This document shows positions 32,685 through 41,682 of a stretch of DNA of 64,000 bases, in pieces. Under the pieces are notes generated by a model. The model saw nothing but the letters and a program-made list of their open reading frames with translations, had not been told where the DNA came from and did not search any database. Origin of the DNA: Arthrobacter sp. 18067. GTDB taxonomy: Bacteria; Actinomycetota; Actinomycetes; Actinomycetales; Micrococcaceae. Within the stretch, counting starts at the first letter, position 1, and each line of letters begins with the position of its first letter. Both the position numbers and the translations under genes were made by a program. Location of the stretch: assembly GCF_902706295.1 (NCBI RefSeq), contig NZ_CACSJJ010000015.1:83127-147126 (forward strand), written 5' to 3'.

Positions 32685-35342
32685 TTGGACGTCAAATTCA
32701 CCACCAAAAGCCAGGAGGCCCTTTCTGCGGCCGCCATGAACGCCTCAACTGCCGGCAACCCGCAGCTTGAACCGGCACACCTCTTGAAAGCCCTCATGGA
32801 CCAGCGTGACGGCGTCGCGGTGGCCCTGCTGCGTGCCACGGGTGCCGATCCGGATGCCGTGAGCGTGCAGGCCAGTTCGGCCATCAAGGCGCTGCCGTCT
32901 TCCTCGGGCAGTTCGGTCCAGCAGGCACAGCTCTCCCGCCAGTCCATGCAGGCCATCCAGGCCGCCCAAAACGAGGCCGACAAGCTCGGCGACTCCTTCG
33001 TGTCCACCGAGCACCTGTTGTTGGGTCTCTCGGCCGGAAGTGACGCCGTCGGCAAATTAATGCGCGACGCCGGTGCCTCCCATGAGGCGCTGCTCGCCGC
33101 CCTGCCGGGTGTCCGCGGGGACAGGAACGTCAACTCGCCTGACCCGGAAAACACCTTCCAGGCGTTGGAGAAGTTCGGTACGGACCTCACTGCTGTTGCC
33201 AGGTCCGGCAAGCTGGACCCGGTCATTGGCCGTGACAGTGAGATCCGCCGCGTGGTCCAGGTCCTGAGTCGTCGCACCAAGAACAACCCTGTTCTGATCG
33301 GCGAGCCCGGCGTCGGCAAGACCGCCGTGGTGGAGGGACTCGCCCAGCGCATGGTGGCTGGTGACGTTCCGGAGAGCCTGCGCGGCAAGACGCTGATTGC
33401 CCTGGACCTCGCCTCCATGGTGGCCGGCGCCAAGTACCGCGGCGAGTTCGAAGAACGCCTGAAGGCCGTGCTGGAGGAAATCAAGAACTCCAACGGCCAA
33501 ATCGTCACGTTCATCGACGAGATCCACACGGTAGTGGGTGCCGGCGCAACGGGGGACAGTGCGATGGATGCCGGCAACATGCTCAAGCCCATGCTGGCCC
33601 GCGGCGAGCTGCGCCTCATCGGCGCCACCACCTTGGACGAGTACCGCGAGAACATCGAGAAGGACCCTGCCCTGGAGCGCCGCTTCCAGCAGGTCTACGT
33701 CGGCGAACCCAGTGTCGAGGACACCATCGGCATTCTTCGTGGTTTGAAGGAGCGCTACGAGGCACACCACAAGGTGGCCATCGCCGACTCCGCCCTTGTG
33801 GCCGCGGCGACTCTGTCCAACCGCTACATCTCGGGCCGGCAGTTGCCGGACAAGGCCATCGACCTCGTGGATGAGGCTGCGTCCCGGCTCCGCATGGAGA
33901 TCGATTCCGCGCCGGAGGAGATCGACCAGCTTCGCCGCGCCGTCGACCGTTTGACCATGGAAGAGCTGGCTCTCCAGGGCGAGACCGATCCAGCGTCAGT
34001 GGAACGCCTGGCTGCCCTGCGCGCGGACAAGGCCGACAAAAACGAAGAACTCAGTGCCTTGAACGCGCGCTGGGAAGCTGAGAAAGCCGGTCTCAACCGC
34101 GTCGGTGACCTCAAGGCCAAGATTGATGAACTGCGATCCGCCGCAGACAAGTCCCAGCGCGAAGGCGACCTCGAGTCGGCGTCGCGGATCCTTTACGGTG
34201 AGCTGCCCGCCCTGGAACGGGAGCTGAGTGCCGCTGCCGAGGAGGAGTCCGCCCGGAGCGATTCGAAGCCCGAACTCATGGTGGCCGAGGACGTGACTGC
34301 TGACGATATCGCCGAGGTCATCTCGGCTTGGACCGGGATCCCCGCGGGGCGAATGCTCCAAGGCGAATCGCAGAAGCTACTTCACATGGAGGAAGAGCTG
34401 GGCAAGCGCTTGATTGGGCAGTCAAAGGCTGTCCAGGCCGTGTCTGACGCCGTGCGTCGCGCCCGTGCCGGGATCAGCGACCCCAACCGTCCCACAGGTT
34501 CGTTCCTGTTCCTGGGTCCCACCGGCGTTGGAAAGACGGAGCTGGCCAAGGCATTGGCTGACTTCCTCTTCGACGATGAACGCGCCATGATCCGGATCGA
34601 CATGTCCGAGTACAGCGAAAAGCACTCCGTGGCCCGCTTGGTGGGTGCCCCTCCGGGATACGTGGGCTATGAGGAGGGCGGCCAGCTGACCGAGGCCGTT
34701 CGCCGCCGACCGTACTCCGTGGTGCTGCTGGACGAGGTTGAGAAGGCCCACCCTGAGGTCTTCGACATCCTTCTCCAGGTTCTCGACGATGGACGCCTCA
34801 CCGACGGCCAGGGCCGCACCGTGGACTTCCGCAACACCATCCTGGTGCTGACCTCCAACTCCGGAAGCCAGTTCCTTGTTGACCCAACCATGGATGCCAG
34901 GGCCAAACGTGAAGCTGTGATGGCTGTGGTGCAGGCATCGTTCAAGCCGGAGTTCTTGAACCGCTTGGACGAGATCGTGCTCTTCGACCCGCTGTCCGTA
35001 GAGGAACTCGCTCGAATCGTGGAGCTGCATGTGGCTGAACTGAGCAACCGGCTCCGGGATCGCCGCCTGAGCCTCGAGGTGACCGATGGAGCCCGGGCCT
35101 GGTTGGCCATGTCCGGATTCGATCCCGCCTACGGCGCCCGGCCGCTGCGCAGGCTGGTTCAGCGCGAGATCGGTGATCGCCTGGCCAAGGAGATCCTTGC
35201 GGGCGAGATCAGCGATGGCGACACCGTGCTGGTGGATACCGCAGCTGACCTGGACGAGCTCACCATTGACGGCCTGGAAGCACTGGCGGGTCCCGACGGC
35301 GGTATGCCGGTGGGTGCCGGGCTCACGGTCCACAGGAAATAG
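32685..35342 (+). CDS. clpB: ATP-dependent disaggregase ClpB
   Basis: 885 residues. Clp_N domain at 1-150, first AAA+ with Walker A GEPGVGKT near 206-213, coiled-coil M domain at about 405-525 (EEIDQLRRAVDRLTMEELAL...), second AAA+ with GPTGVGKT near 611-618 and a D2-small domain. Works with DnaK to pull apart protein aggregates. Start is TTG: GGGAG lies six bases before it and it gives the family N-terminus (DVKFTTKSQEAL), while upstream in-frame codons cross the operator. Heat-shock control by HspR is inferred from the dyad upstream. Confidence 0.95.
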   Translation: MDVKFTTKSQEALSAAAMNASTAGNPQLEPAHLLKALMDQRDGVAVALLRATGADPDAVSVQASSAIKALPSSSGSSVQQAQLSRQSMQAIQAAQNEADKLGDSFVSTEHLLLGLSAGSDAVGKLMRDAGASHEALLAALPGVRGDRNVNSPDPENTFQALEKFGTDLTAVARSGKLDPVIGRDSEIRRVVQVLSRRTKNNPVLIGEPGVGKTAVVEGLAQRMVAGDVPESLRGKTLIALDLASMVAGAKYRGEFEERLKAVLEEIKNSNGQIVTFIDEIHTVVGAGATGDSAMDAGNMLKPMLARGELRLIGATTLDEYRENIEKDPALERRFQQVYVGEPSVEDTIGILRGLKERYEAHHKVAIADSALVAAATLSNRYISGRQLPDKAIDLVDEAASRLRMEIDSAPEEIDQLRRAVDRLTMEELALQGETDPASVERLAALRADKADKNEELSALNARWEAEKAGLNRVGDLKAKIDELRSAADKSQREGDLESASRILYGELPALERELSAAAEEESARSDSKPELMVAEDVTADDIAEVISAWTGIPAGRMLQGESQKLLHMEEELGKRLIGQSKAVQAVSDAVRRARAGISDPNRPTGSFLFLGPTGVGKTELAKALADFLFDDERAMIRIDMSEYSEKHSVARLVGAPPGYVGYEEGGQLTEAVRRRPYSVVLLDEVEKAHPEVFDILLQVLDDGRLTDGQGRTVDFRNTILVLTSNSGSQFLVDPTMDARAKREAVMAVVQASFKPEFLNRLDEIVLFDPLSVEELARIVELHVAELSNRLRDRRLSLEVTDGARAWLAMSGFDPAYGARPLRRLVQREIGDRLAKEILAGEISDGDTVLVDTAADLDELTIDGLEALAGPDGGMPVGAGLTVHRK

Positions 35343-35356
35343 CTTTGGTTGGTGGG

Positions 35357-36184
35357 CTACTTCTGGAGGAGATCTTCCTTGATGGTGTTCCCTGAATCCA
35401 CCACGACGAAGCAATCAACGCGGCGGTCGCCACGATCCCAGCTGGTGGTGCTCGGGTAAACGTTCTGTTGAAGCAGCACGTAGTTGTCGGCTGCCGCGTT
35501 GAGCTTTGCCACTGAGGCCTTGCACACCTCGCGTCCCTTGTCCCGCAGGGCATTCGTTCCCGGGAACGAATCGTCCCCCGGGTACAGGTGCACTCCAATG
35601 AGCTGGGCCGAGTGTTCGGTATCGCAGGCGACGGCCCGTGCTTCGCTGGCATTGGGGTCAAAGTCGGCGAAGCAGTCGCCCACTTGGAAGTCTTTGGAAT
35701 TCGCATCCCGGGGGAGTGGGCCCGGGGTAGCCGTGGCGCTCGGGGTAGTGACAGTGGCTTCGGGGCGGGTTCCCAGCAGATTGAGCAATACCCAGATCAC
35801 CACGCCAATGAGGACCAGCACGCCCACCACAATGCCGCCGATGACCAAGCGCTGGCGCTTGACCGGATCGCCGTTGGGTTCCGGGGGCAACTCCTGGCCG
35901 GGATATGGCTGCTGGCCCTGTTGCCCTGGATAAGCGCTGGGGTAAGAGGGCGCCTGCGCTTCTGTGGGTGGCAGGGCAGGATCTGGCTGTGCCACGGGGT
36001 CCGGCACAAAGTCAGGGTCAAGATCGGGCGCAGGATCCGGTTGGAGGCCCGAAGGCGGCGCCCACGGAGCCGCCGGCGGTTGCTCACCAGCTGCACGCGG
36101 TGGAGTTTTGGGCGCGGGAGGTGTCTTGTCCTCGTCTTGATCGCGTGGTGAACCATCGCGTGGTGGAGTGTTGTCCTGGCTCAT
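35357..36184 (-). CDS. septum-formation family membrane protein
   Basis: 275 residues: a long Pro/Asp/Gln-rich cytosolic region (1-110), one TM segment (about 113-137), a Thr/Ser/Pro linker, then an extracytoplasmic domain with four Cys (171, 187 and two near the C-terminus: VGDCFADF, ACDTEHSAQL, GREVCKAS, RVDCFVV). The VGDCF..VPC.xxHxxQ pattern is the actinobacterial 'Septum formation' domain (PF13845-like). Its role in division is tentative. Convergent with clpB across 14 bases. Confidence 0.8.
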   Translation of the reverse strand: MSQDNTPPRDGSPRDQDEDKTPPAPKTPPRAAGEQPPAAPWAPPSGLQPDPAPDLDPDFVPDPVAQPDPALPPTEAQAPSYPSAYPGQQGQQPYPGQELPPEPNGDPVKRQRLVIGGIVVGVLVLIGVVIWVLLNLLGTRPEATVTTPSATATPGPLPRDANSKDFQVGDCFADFDPNASEARAVACDTEHSAQLIGVHLYPGDDSFPGTNALRDKGREVCKASVAKLNAAADNYVLLQQNVYPSTTSWDRGDRRVDCFVVVDSGNTIKEDLLQK

Positions 36185-36426
36185 TTCCGGGGTGTGCCTT
36201 CCTGCTGTGACGCCGCATTGAGGCAGACTCTACCCAATTTTCGGGCCTCTGGGAGGTGTTCGGGCTTGGTTTTGGCAGGAGCCGGCCCCGACGCGGGCCT
36301 GTGGTGGCGCGCAGGCACTCCCGAAAGCATGTAATCTAGACATACGACAAATTGACCAAACATTCCGGGGCCTCACCGATAGCCAAGGTGACCACCTCCG
36401 GTCCAAGTACAAAAGGGGGTCACGCC

Positions 36427-36651
36427 ATGGGGCGCGGCCGTCAAAAGGCAAAAGCTACCAAGCAGGCTCGGGACATTAAGTACTACTCCCCGAACACTGA
36501 CTATTCGGCACTTGAGCGGGAGCTCACGGGTCCGTCCAGTCGTGTAAAGAGCCACTTCCCCGAAGATCCCCCGGAGCCGGACTATTCGGCCTACGAGGAC
36601 AAGTACGCGGAAGACGATGACGACGAGGTTGACACCCGCCGAATCGGATAG
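36427..36651 (+). CDS. DUF3073 protein
   Basis: 74 residues, highly charged. MGRGRQKAKATKQARDIKYYSP.TDYSALERELTG is the conserved start of DUF3073, a small actinobacteria-specific family of unknown function; an acidic tail (YAEDDDDEVDTRRIG) ends it. GGGGG precedes the ATG by nine bases. Followed by a strong intrinsic terminator. Confidence 0.9.
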   Translation: MGRGRQKAKATKQARDIKYYSPNTDYSALERELTGPSSRVKSHFPEDPPEPDYSAYEDKYAEDDDDEVDTRRIG

Positions 36652-36743
36652 CTGTCGCAACAATCAGGTGCCGTAGGCACTGAGTTGCGGACCGCCGTCG
36701 TACTTCAAGGTCATCGCGCATTTTCGGATGCCGTTTATCTTTG

Positions 36744-36796
36744 AAAAGGGCCCTCAGGGCACGTCATTCATTGGCGTACCCTGAGGGCCCTTTTTT
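36744..36796 (+). terminator. intrinsic terminator after the DUF3073 gene
   Basis: Perfect 16-bp stem (arms 36744-36759 and 36779-36794) with a 19-base loop and a run of six T (36791-36796). The 92 bases between the gene and the stem hold no recognisable feature. Confidence 0.85.
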
Positions 36797-36806
36797 GTTT
36801 CGTAAC

Positions 36807-36860
36807 TTGGTATACCAAACTGGAAAAACCATTGCGCCCCGGAAGCCGTGGGGTTACAGT
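36807..36860 (+). promoter_or_regulatory. promoter with GntR-type operator for the amidohydrolase operon
   Basis: Palindrome TTGGTATACCAA (36807-36818), the form bound by many GntR/FadR-family regulators, lies 14 bases upstream of a -35 TTGCGC (36832-36837), 17-base spacer, -10 TACAGT (36855-36860). No GntR gene is in the window. Confidence 0.6.
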
Positions 36861-36935
36861 CTCCTCAGGATATCGACTATTTGTGACGGTCATGAAGAAC
36901 GCGATATATAAGGCTGCGGCCGGCAGGAGGCACAG

Positions 36936-38588
36936 ATGGCTTATTTTTCAGAAGTATCGGGCAGGCACCCGGATGTCGTCTTATATGGCGGGACTGTTTT
37001 TACAGGCGCAGCTGACGGCACGGATGCCGTGACCGCCGTCGCAGTGGAAGGGCAAACCATTGCCTACGCCGGGAGCGATGCGGAGGCGTTGCTCCTCGCC
37101 GGACCGGACACGAAGTTGGTGAACTTGCAAGGGCGTTTCGTGTGCCCTGGATTCCACGACTCGCACAACCACATGCTGTCCACAGGCTTTGGGCTGCTGC
37201 TGCCGTCGCTTGCCCAGTGCCGGTCCATCCCGAACTTACTGGAAGTTGTTCGGGGGCAGGCAGACACTGCGGTTCCCGGAGAGTGGGTTGTCACCGCGAG
37301 CGACTGGCATGAGAGCGGTCTCGCAGAGAGGCGAATGCCGTCCCGGAGCGAACTCGACGGCATAGCCCCGGCCAACCCCGTGATCGTTCGACGCGGAGGG
37401 CACAACGTAGTGCTGAATTCGCTGGCACTTGAGCGGTTCGGAATCACTGAGTCCAGCCAAGCGCCCGACGGTGCAAGCTATCTTCGTGAGGCAGGGAAGC
37501 TGACCGGGCAGATCGTGGGGAGCGGCTACGTCGCCGGATTGATGAACCAGTTGCCGAAGCCGGGTTTGGACGACTTCCGCGCCGCGTTGGACGTAGTCCA
37601 GCAACGGTACAGCGCCGCCGGAATTACCTCTGTCATCGACCCCGGGCTGACCCTGGAGGAAATGGACGCCTACAGTGCGATTTACTCAGAATCGCCGCAA
37701 AAGGTCAGGGTATCCATGATGTGGAAGCTGCCGACGCCGGGTGGTACAGCCGCGGAGGCAGTGGATCTGCTGGAGTCCGGTGCAGTAGAGGCACAGCGCG
37801 ACGACGTCTGGTTGCGGACGCTGGGCGTGAAACTCTGCGTCGATGGAGGCGTTGAGACCGGCTTCTACCGGGAACCTTATGAGCGGCAGGACGATCCCGA
37901 CTACCCTTGCGGAAAATCGTTCCAGTCGGCAGCCGAGTTGGAAGCCATCTGCGTGGCGGCCAACCGGACAGGTCTTCCTGTCGGAGCGCACTGCGTGGGC
38001 GACGCCGGCATCGACATGGCACTGTCGGCATTCGAAGCAGCCCATTCGATAAGTCCCATTACGGATTCCCGATGGACCTTGATCCACATGCTGTACCCCC
38101 AGGATGATCACTGGAGCAGGCTGAACGCCATGGGCGTAGGGGTGGCCGCGCAGGAACCGCTCCACTTTGCTTTGGGTGGGGGATTCGCCGAGTACCTCGG
38201 GCCGGATAAAGCTGCCAATATCGCACCCCTGTCCCAGTATCTGGCTCGTGTCGATGCGCCGGTGGGTGGGGGTTCGGACAGCCCGGTCGCGCCCTTCGAA
38301 CCTCTACGCGGCATTTCGAGTTCCGTCACGCGGCGCAGCCGTTCCGCAGGCATCCTCGGGCCGGAATGGGCAGTTACGACAGAAGAAGCCTTGTCGATGT
38401 ATACCAGCGGGAGCGCGTGGTGCGCCTCCGATGAACACCGAACAGGCTCCATCCGCGCAGGCATGCTTGCCGACCTGGTGGTGCTCACCGCAGACCCGCG
38501 GACCGTTGATCCCGAAGACATCGGCAGCATCGGCGTGGAACTGACCATGGCTGCCGGGACGGTCACCCACGGCTCACTGTCCAACTAG
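36936..38588 (+). CDS. amidohydrolase 3-family metal-dependent hydrolase (YtcJ-like)
   Basis: 550 residues. PGFHDSHNHM (HxH metal ligands), later GAHCVGDAGIDMAL and IHMLYPQ, and GGSDSPVAPFEPLRGI (metal Asp) place it in the Amidohydro_3 family with YtcJ and formamidases. The ligand Lys is likely in LRTLGVKLCVDGGVET. Hydrolyses an amide or cyclic C-N bond in a cytosolic substrate not inferable here. GGAGG at five bases. Cotranscribed with an AAHS transporter, suggesting a catabolic route for an imported aromatic or amide. Confidence 0.85.
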   Translation: MAYFSEVSGRHPDVVLYGGTVFTGAADGTDAVTAVAVEGQTIAYAGSDAEALLLAGPDTKLVNLQGRFVCPGFHDSHNHMLSTGFGLLLPSLAQCRSIPNLLEVVRGQADTAVPGEWVVTASDWHESGLAERRMPSRSELDGIAPANPVIVRRGGHNVVLNSLALERFGITESSQAPDGASYLREAGKLTGQIVGSGYVAGLMNQLPKPGLDDFRAALDVVQQRYSAAGITSVIDPGLTLEEMDAYSAIYSESPQKVRVSMMWKLPTPGGTAAEAVDLLESGAVEAQRDDVWLRTLGVKLCVDGGVETGFYREPYERQDDPDYPCGKSFQSAAELEAICVAANRTGLPVGAHCVGDAGIDMALSAFEAAHSISPITDSRWTLIHMLYPQDDHWSRLNAMGVGVAAQEPLHFALGGGFAEYLGPDKAANIAPLSQYLARVDAPVGGGSDSPVAPFEPLRGISSSVTRRSRSAGILGPEWAVTTEEALSMYTSGSAWCASDEHRTGSIRAGMLADLVVLTADPRTVDPEDIGSIGVELTMAAGTVTHGSLSN

Positions 38589-38675
38589 GGCCGGCCACAC
38601 CCATCACTTTCATACCCCGTTACTGCCGGTCAGGTGCCCGGTGGTTGGACTTCCGCACCCTCGAAAGGAATCCCC

Positions 38676-39947
38676 ATGCTTGAATCACCCGCTTCCACCG
38701 GGAAGGCCCATGTGCCAACGGCCACGTCCACAGGACTGTCACGGTGGCTGGTCATCGTCCTGACGTTCCTGGCCGTGCTCCTCGACGGCTTCGACACGGC
38801 TTCCTTGGGGCTCGCCGTCCCCAGCCTGGCGAAGGACTGGGCCTTGTCACCTGCGGCATTCGCTGCACCCCTCATAGCCACCAACGCTGGCGTGGTCCTC
38901 GGCTACATGATCTGCGGGCGGCTGTCCGTTCGGATTGGCCTTCGACGAATGCTTCTTGCGGGCGTGGTGGCCTTCGCTCTGGGGTCGGCCTTGACGGCAC
39001 TGTCGGCAGGCATCCCCTTCATGACCGTCGCGCGCTTCGTGACCGGAGCCGGTTTGGGAGCCGTCCTGCCTGCTGCGATTTCCCTGGCGACCGCCGGCAG
39101 AGATGGCGGACAGCGCGAAAGGATTGCCGTCTTTGTGACCATGGGCCTTTCGGGAGGTTCGTTGGCTGCTGGTTTAAGCGGCGGAAACCTGATCGCCAAT
39201 CTAGGGTGGCAGTCCATTTTCTGGCTGGGTGCTGCGCTCCCGGTAATCCTGTTGCCGATCATGTGGTTTGGTATTGGCGATGCCGATGCGCCCAAGCCGT
39301 CTGCCGGCGCAGGCCAGGAAACGGTCCGGAGCCTGTTCCGGCGAGGTTTTGGACTGTCCACCGCACTCTTGTGGTTGTTCGCCTTCCTGATCTTCGCCAC
39401 GTTCTACGCCTTCTCATCCTGGCTTCCCACGCTGCTCACCAACTTCGGCTTGAGCGTCTCCATGGCACCGCTCGGGGCAGCCGCTCTGGGAATCGGCGGA
39501 ATTGTGGGAGCCCTGTTGCTCATGGTGTTCTCGGTCAGGTTTAAGACCAGCCGGATGCTGGTGGTGGCAGCCGCCCTGGCCATTGCGTTCCTGCTCATGA
39601 TCGCTTTGGGGCACCCCGGCCAGTGGCAACTTCTGCTCTTGTTCGCTGGGGTTGGCATGGGGCTGGCCACCAGCATGGTGGGCCAGGCGGCAGTGGCTGT
39701 TTCTGTCTACCCTGCATCCTCACGAACCTCAGGCGTCGCTTGGGCTGCTGCCCTTGGGCGTTTGGGCTCGATCGCCGGTCCAGCTGTTGGCGGAATTCTG
39801 CTGGCGACCGGCCAATCACCACAGACCATCGTCCTCGCCGTATGCATCCCAGTGGTGCTGGCCGTCGTCGTCATGACGTTGCTGTCCCGGCGGCTTGCGC
39901 GCCCGGCGGCGGAAGACGGCGTGGGCCCTATCCGCCTGCCCGGATAA
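38676..39947 (+). CDS. AAHS-type MFS transporter
   Basis: 423 residues, 12 spans. VLLDGFDTASLGLAVPSLAKDW in span 1 is the aromatic acid:H+ symporter signature (D-G-x-D), and GRLSVRIGLRRMLL the loop 2-3 motif. Likely imports an aromatic or other carboxylic acid used by the preceding hydrolase. Start follows GAAAGGAA; the open frame begins 14 codons earlier. Confidence 0.85.
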   Translation: MLESPASTGKAHVPTATSTGLSRWLVIVLTFLAVLLDGFDTASLGLAVPSLAKDWALSPAAFAAPLIATNAGVVLGYMICGRLSVRIGLRRMLLAGVVAFALGSALTALSAGIPFMTVARFVTGAGLGAVLPAAISLATAGRDGGQRERIAVFVTMGLSGGSLAAGLSGGNLIANLGWQSIFWLGAALPVILLPIMWFGIGDADAPKPSAGAGQETVRSLFRRGFGLSTALLWLFAFLIFATFYAFSSWLPTLLTNFGLSVSMAPLGAAALGIGGIVGALLLMVFSVRFKTSRMLVVAAALAIAFLLMIALGHPGQWQLLLLFAGVGMGLATSMVGQAAVAVSVYPASSRTSGVAWAAALGRLGSIAGPAVGGILLATGQSPQTIVLAVCIPVVLAVVVMTLLSRRLARPAAEDGVGPIRLPG

Positions 39948-39964
39948 GGTTGAACGCCGAGCGG

Positions 39965-39996
39965 CGGCTCCCGGACCGGCAATGGTCCGGGAGCCG
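39965..39996 (+). terminator. GC-rich hairpin after the AAHS transporter gene
   Basis: 13-bp perfect stem CGGCTCCCGGACC / GGTCCGGGAGCCG with a six-base loop, 18 bases past the stop. There is no T run, so termination activity is probable rather than certain. Confidence 0.55.
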
Positions 39997-40065
39997 TGCA
40001 GGCGTTGTCCTTATCAGACCCCGGTACTAAGTTGATGGGGGACGCAGCCCATCGAAAGGAACGCC

Positions 40066-40848
40066 ATGCCGGAGGCTGACAGCTACAAACAGGGGACACC
40101 ATGTTGGGTGGACCTTTCCTCCACCGACATTGACGTTTCCAGGAAGTTCTACAGCGACCTCTTCGGATGGGAGCTGGATGCCATGGACGCCGGGAATGGC
40201 ATGACCTATTACATGGCCAAGCTCAAGGGCCGCTACGTCGCCGGCATGATGCAGCAGTTGCCTGATGCTCCAGAAGGAATGCCTTCCTATTGGGCGAACT
40301 ACATTGCAGTCGATTCGGCTGATGAGGCCGCCCGGCGTGTTGAGGCCGCGGGCGGGACCCTTGCCTTCCCTCCTGACTCCGTCCCGAACGGCTCAGGGCG
40401 TATGTTCTTCGCCACAGATCCCACCGGAGCCCAGATCGGCTTCTGGGAGGCTGGCAACCACCCCGGATCGGGCCTGATCAACGAGCCCGGCACCATGGTT
40501 TGGAATGAACTTCAGACCAATGACGTCCCCAAGGCAGTGGCTTTCTATGAGGCCGTCACAGGCTGCACCAGTAATACGGCGCCTGCGGGAGACCTGCAGG
40601 AATACACGAATCTGCTGGTGGACGGGAGGGCGGTGGCAGGCGCGCTGAAGCTCCCCATCGAGGGCTTGTCGCCGTTCTGGATGACATATTTCAACGTCGT
40701 GGACATCGATACCACGGTGGAGCAGGCAGTTGAGTTGGGAAGCCATGTCATTGCACCGGCTTTTGACGTTCCGGGAGTGGGGCGGATGGCAGTCCTCATG
40801 GACCCGGCCGGTGCAGCCTTCAGCATCATGACAGGCCTCGCAGCATGA
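40066..40848 (+). CDS. two-domain VOC (glyoxalase-fold) protein
   Basis: 260 residues, two VOC modules (about 10-125 and 140-258). Each begins with a strand-helix such as PCWVDLSSTDIDVSRKFYSDLFGW and MVWNELQTNDVPKAVAFYEAV. This double-VOC layout is common in actinobacteria and includes 27-kDa antigen Cfp30B-like proteins with glyoxalase-like function unproven. Followed with a four-base overlap by a second gene of the same type. Confidence 0.85.
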   Translation: MPEADSYKQGTPCWVDLSSTDIDVSRKFYSDLFGWELDAMDAGNGMTYYMAKLKGRYVAGMMQQLPDAPEGMPSYWANYIAVDSADEAARRVEAAGGTLAFPPDSVPNGSGRMFFATDPTGAQIGFWEAGNHPGSGLINEPGTMVWNELQTNDVPKAVAFYEAVTGCTSNTAPAGDLQEYTNLLVDGRAVAGALKLPIEGLSPFWMTYFNVVDIDTTVEQAVELGSHVIAPAFDVPGVGRMAVLMDPAGAAFSIMTGLAA

Positions 40849-41615
40849 CGTCACGGAAACGCTACACAAGCGGTGAGCCGTGCTGGGCGGACCTGCAGAC
40901 CAGGGACGTCGCTGCGGCCAAGGATTTCTATCAGCGCGTGTTCGGCTGGAGCTACAAGGACTTGCCCACGCCCGATGGCCGGAGCTACGCCCAGGCCTTC
41001 GTGAAAGATCAGCTGGTGGCCGTGATTGCCCCGCAGAACCCCACGCAGGAGGCTGCCGGAACGCACGGTCAGTGGAACGTCTACATCGCGGCTACGGACA
41101 CTGAAGAGATTGCGGACGACGCCGTCCATGCTGGAGGGAAGCTCCAGTTCGGGCCCGAGGCTGTCGCGGACACCGGTGTCCTGGCGTTCATCGAACCACC
41201 CGGCGGCGGGACCACCGGCATTTGGCAGGCCGGGACGCACATAGGGAGCCACCTGTTCAACGAGCCCGGCGCGTTGGCGTGGGCTGAACTCTTGACGCCT
41301 GAGCCGCAGGCCGCCGTCGGCTTTTTCCAGCAGCTCTTCGGGCACGAGGTCACTGAATATCCCCAGGACGACGGCGGCAGCTACAGCACGCTGATGGTCA
41401 ACGGTGACGAGGTGGCCGGCGTCGTCCCTGCCGGCGAAGGGGACGAGCCCGGCTGGCAAATCTACTTTGGCGTCGCGGACCTGCGCAAGGCCGCAGACGC
41501 CGCGGCAGCTGCTGGGGGAGAGGTCCTGGTGGAACCGGAGGACCATCCCGAGACCGGCTCCCTCGCTACTATCCAGGACCCACAAGGCGGAGTCCTGAGC
41601 CTGATCCAGGTTTAG
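40845..41615 (+). CDS. two-domain VOC protein, paralogue of the preceding gene
   Basis: 256 residues, again two VOC modules (GEPCWADLQTRDVAAAKDFY.. and ALAWAELLTPEPQAAVGFFQ..). Same layout and motifs as the gene before it, so a tandem duplication is likely. ATGA overlap implies coupled translation. Ligand or substrate unknown. Confidence 0.85.
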   Translation: MTSRKRYTSGEPCWADLQTRDVAAAKDFYQRVFGWSYKDLPTPDGRSYAQAFVKDQLVAVIAPQNPTQEAAGTHGQWNVYIAATDTEEIADDAVHAGGKLQFGPEAVADTGVLAFIEPPGGGTTGIWQAGTHIGSHLFNEPGALAWAELLTPEPQAAVGFFQQLFGHEVTEYPQDDGGSYSTLMVNGDEVAGVVPAGEGDEPGWQIYFGVADLRKAADAAAAAGGEVLVEPEDHPETGSLATIQDPQGGVLSLIQV

Positions 41616-41622
41616 GAAGAAC

Positions 41623-41664
41623 AAAAGAGCGGCCGGGCAGTTGAGACTGCCCGGCCGCTCTCTT
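41623..41664. terminator. bidirectional terminator between the VOC pair and purM
   Basis: Perfect 15-bp stem (arms 41626-41640 and 41647-41661), loop TTGAGA, flanked by AAAA on the left and CTTT on the right, so it can serve both converging operons. Confidence 0.85.
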
Positions 41665-41682
41665 TACGAAGCGATAAGCCGC

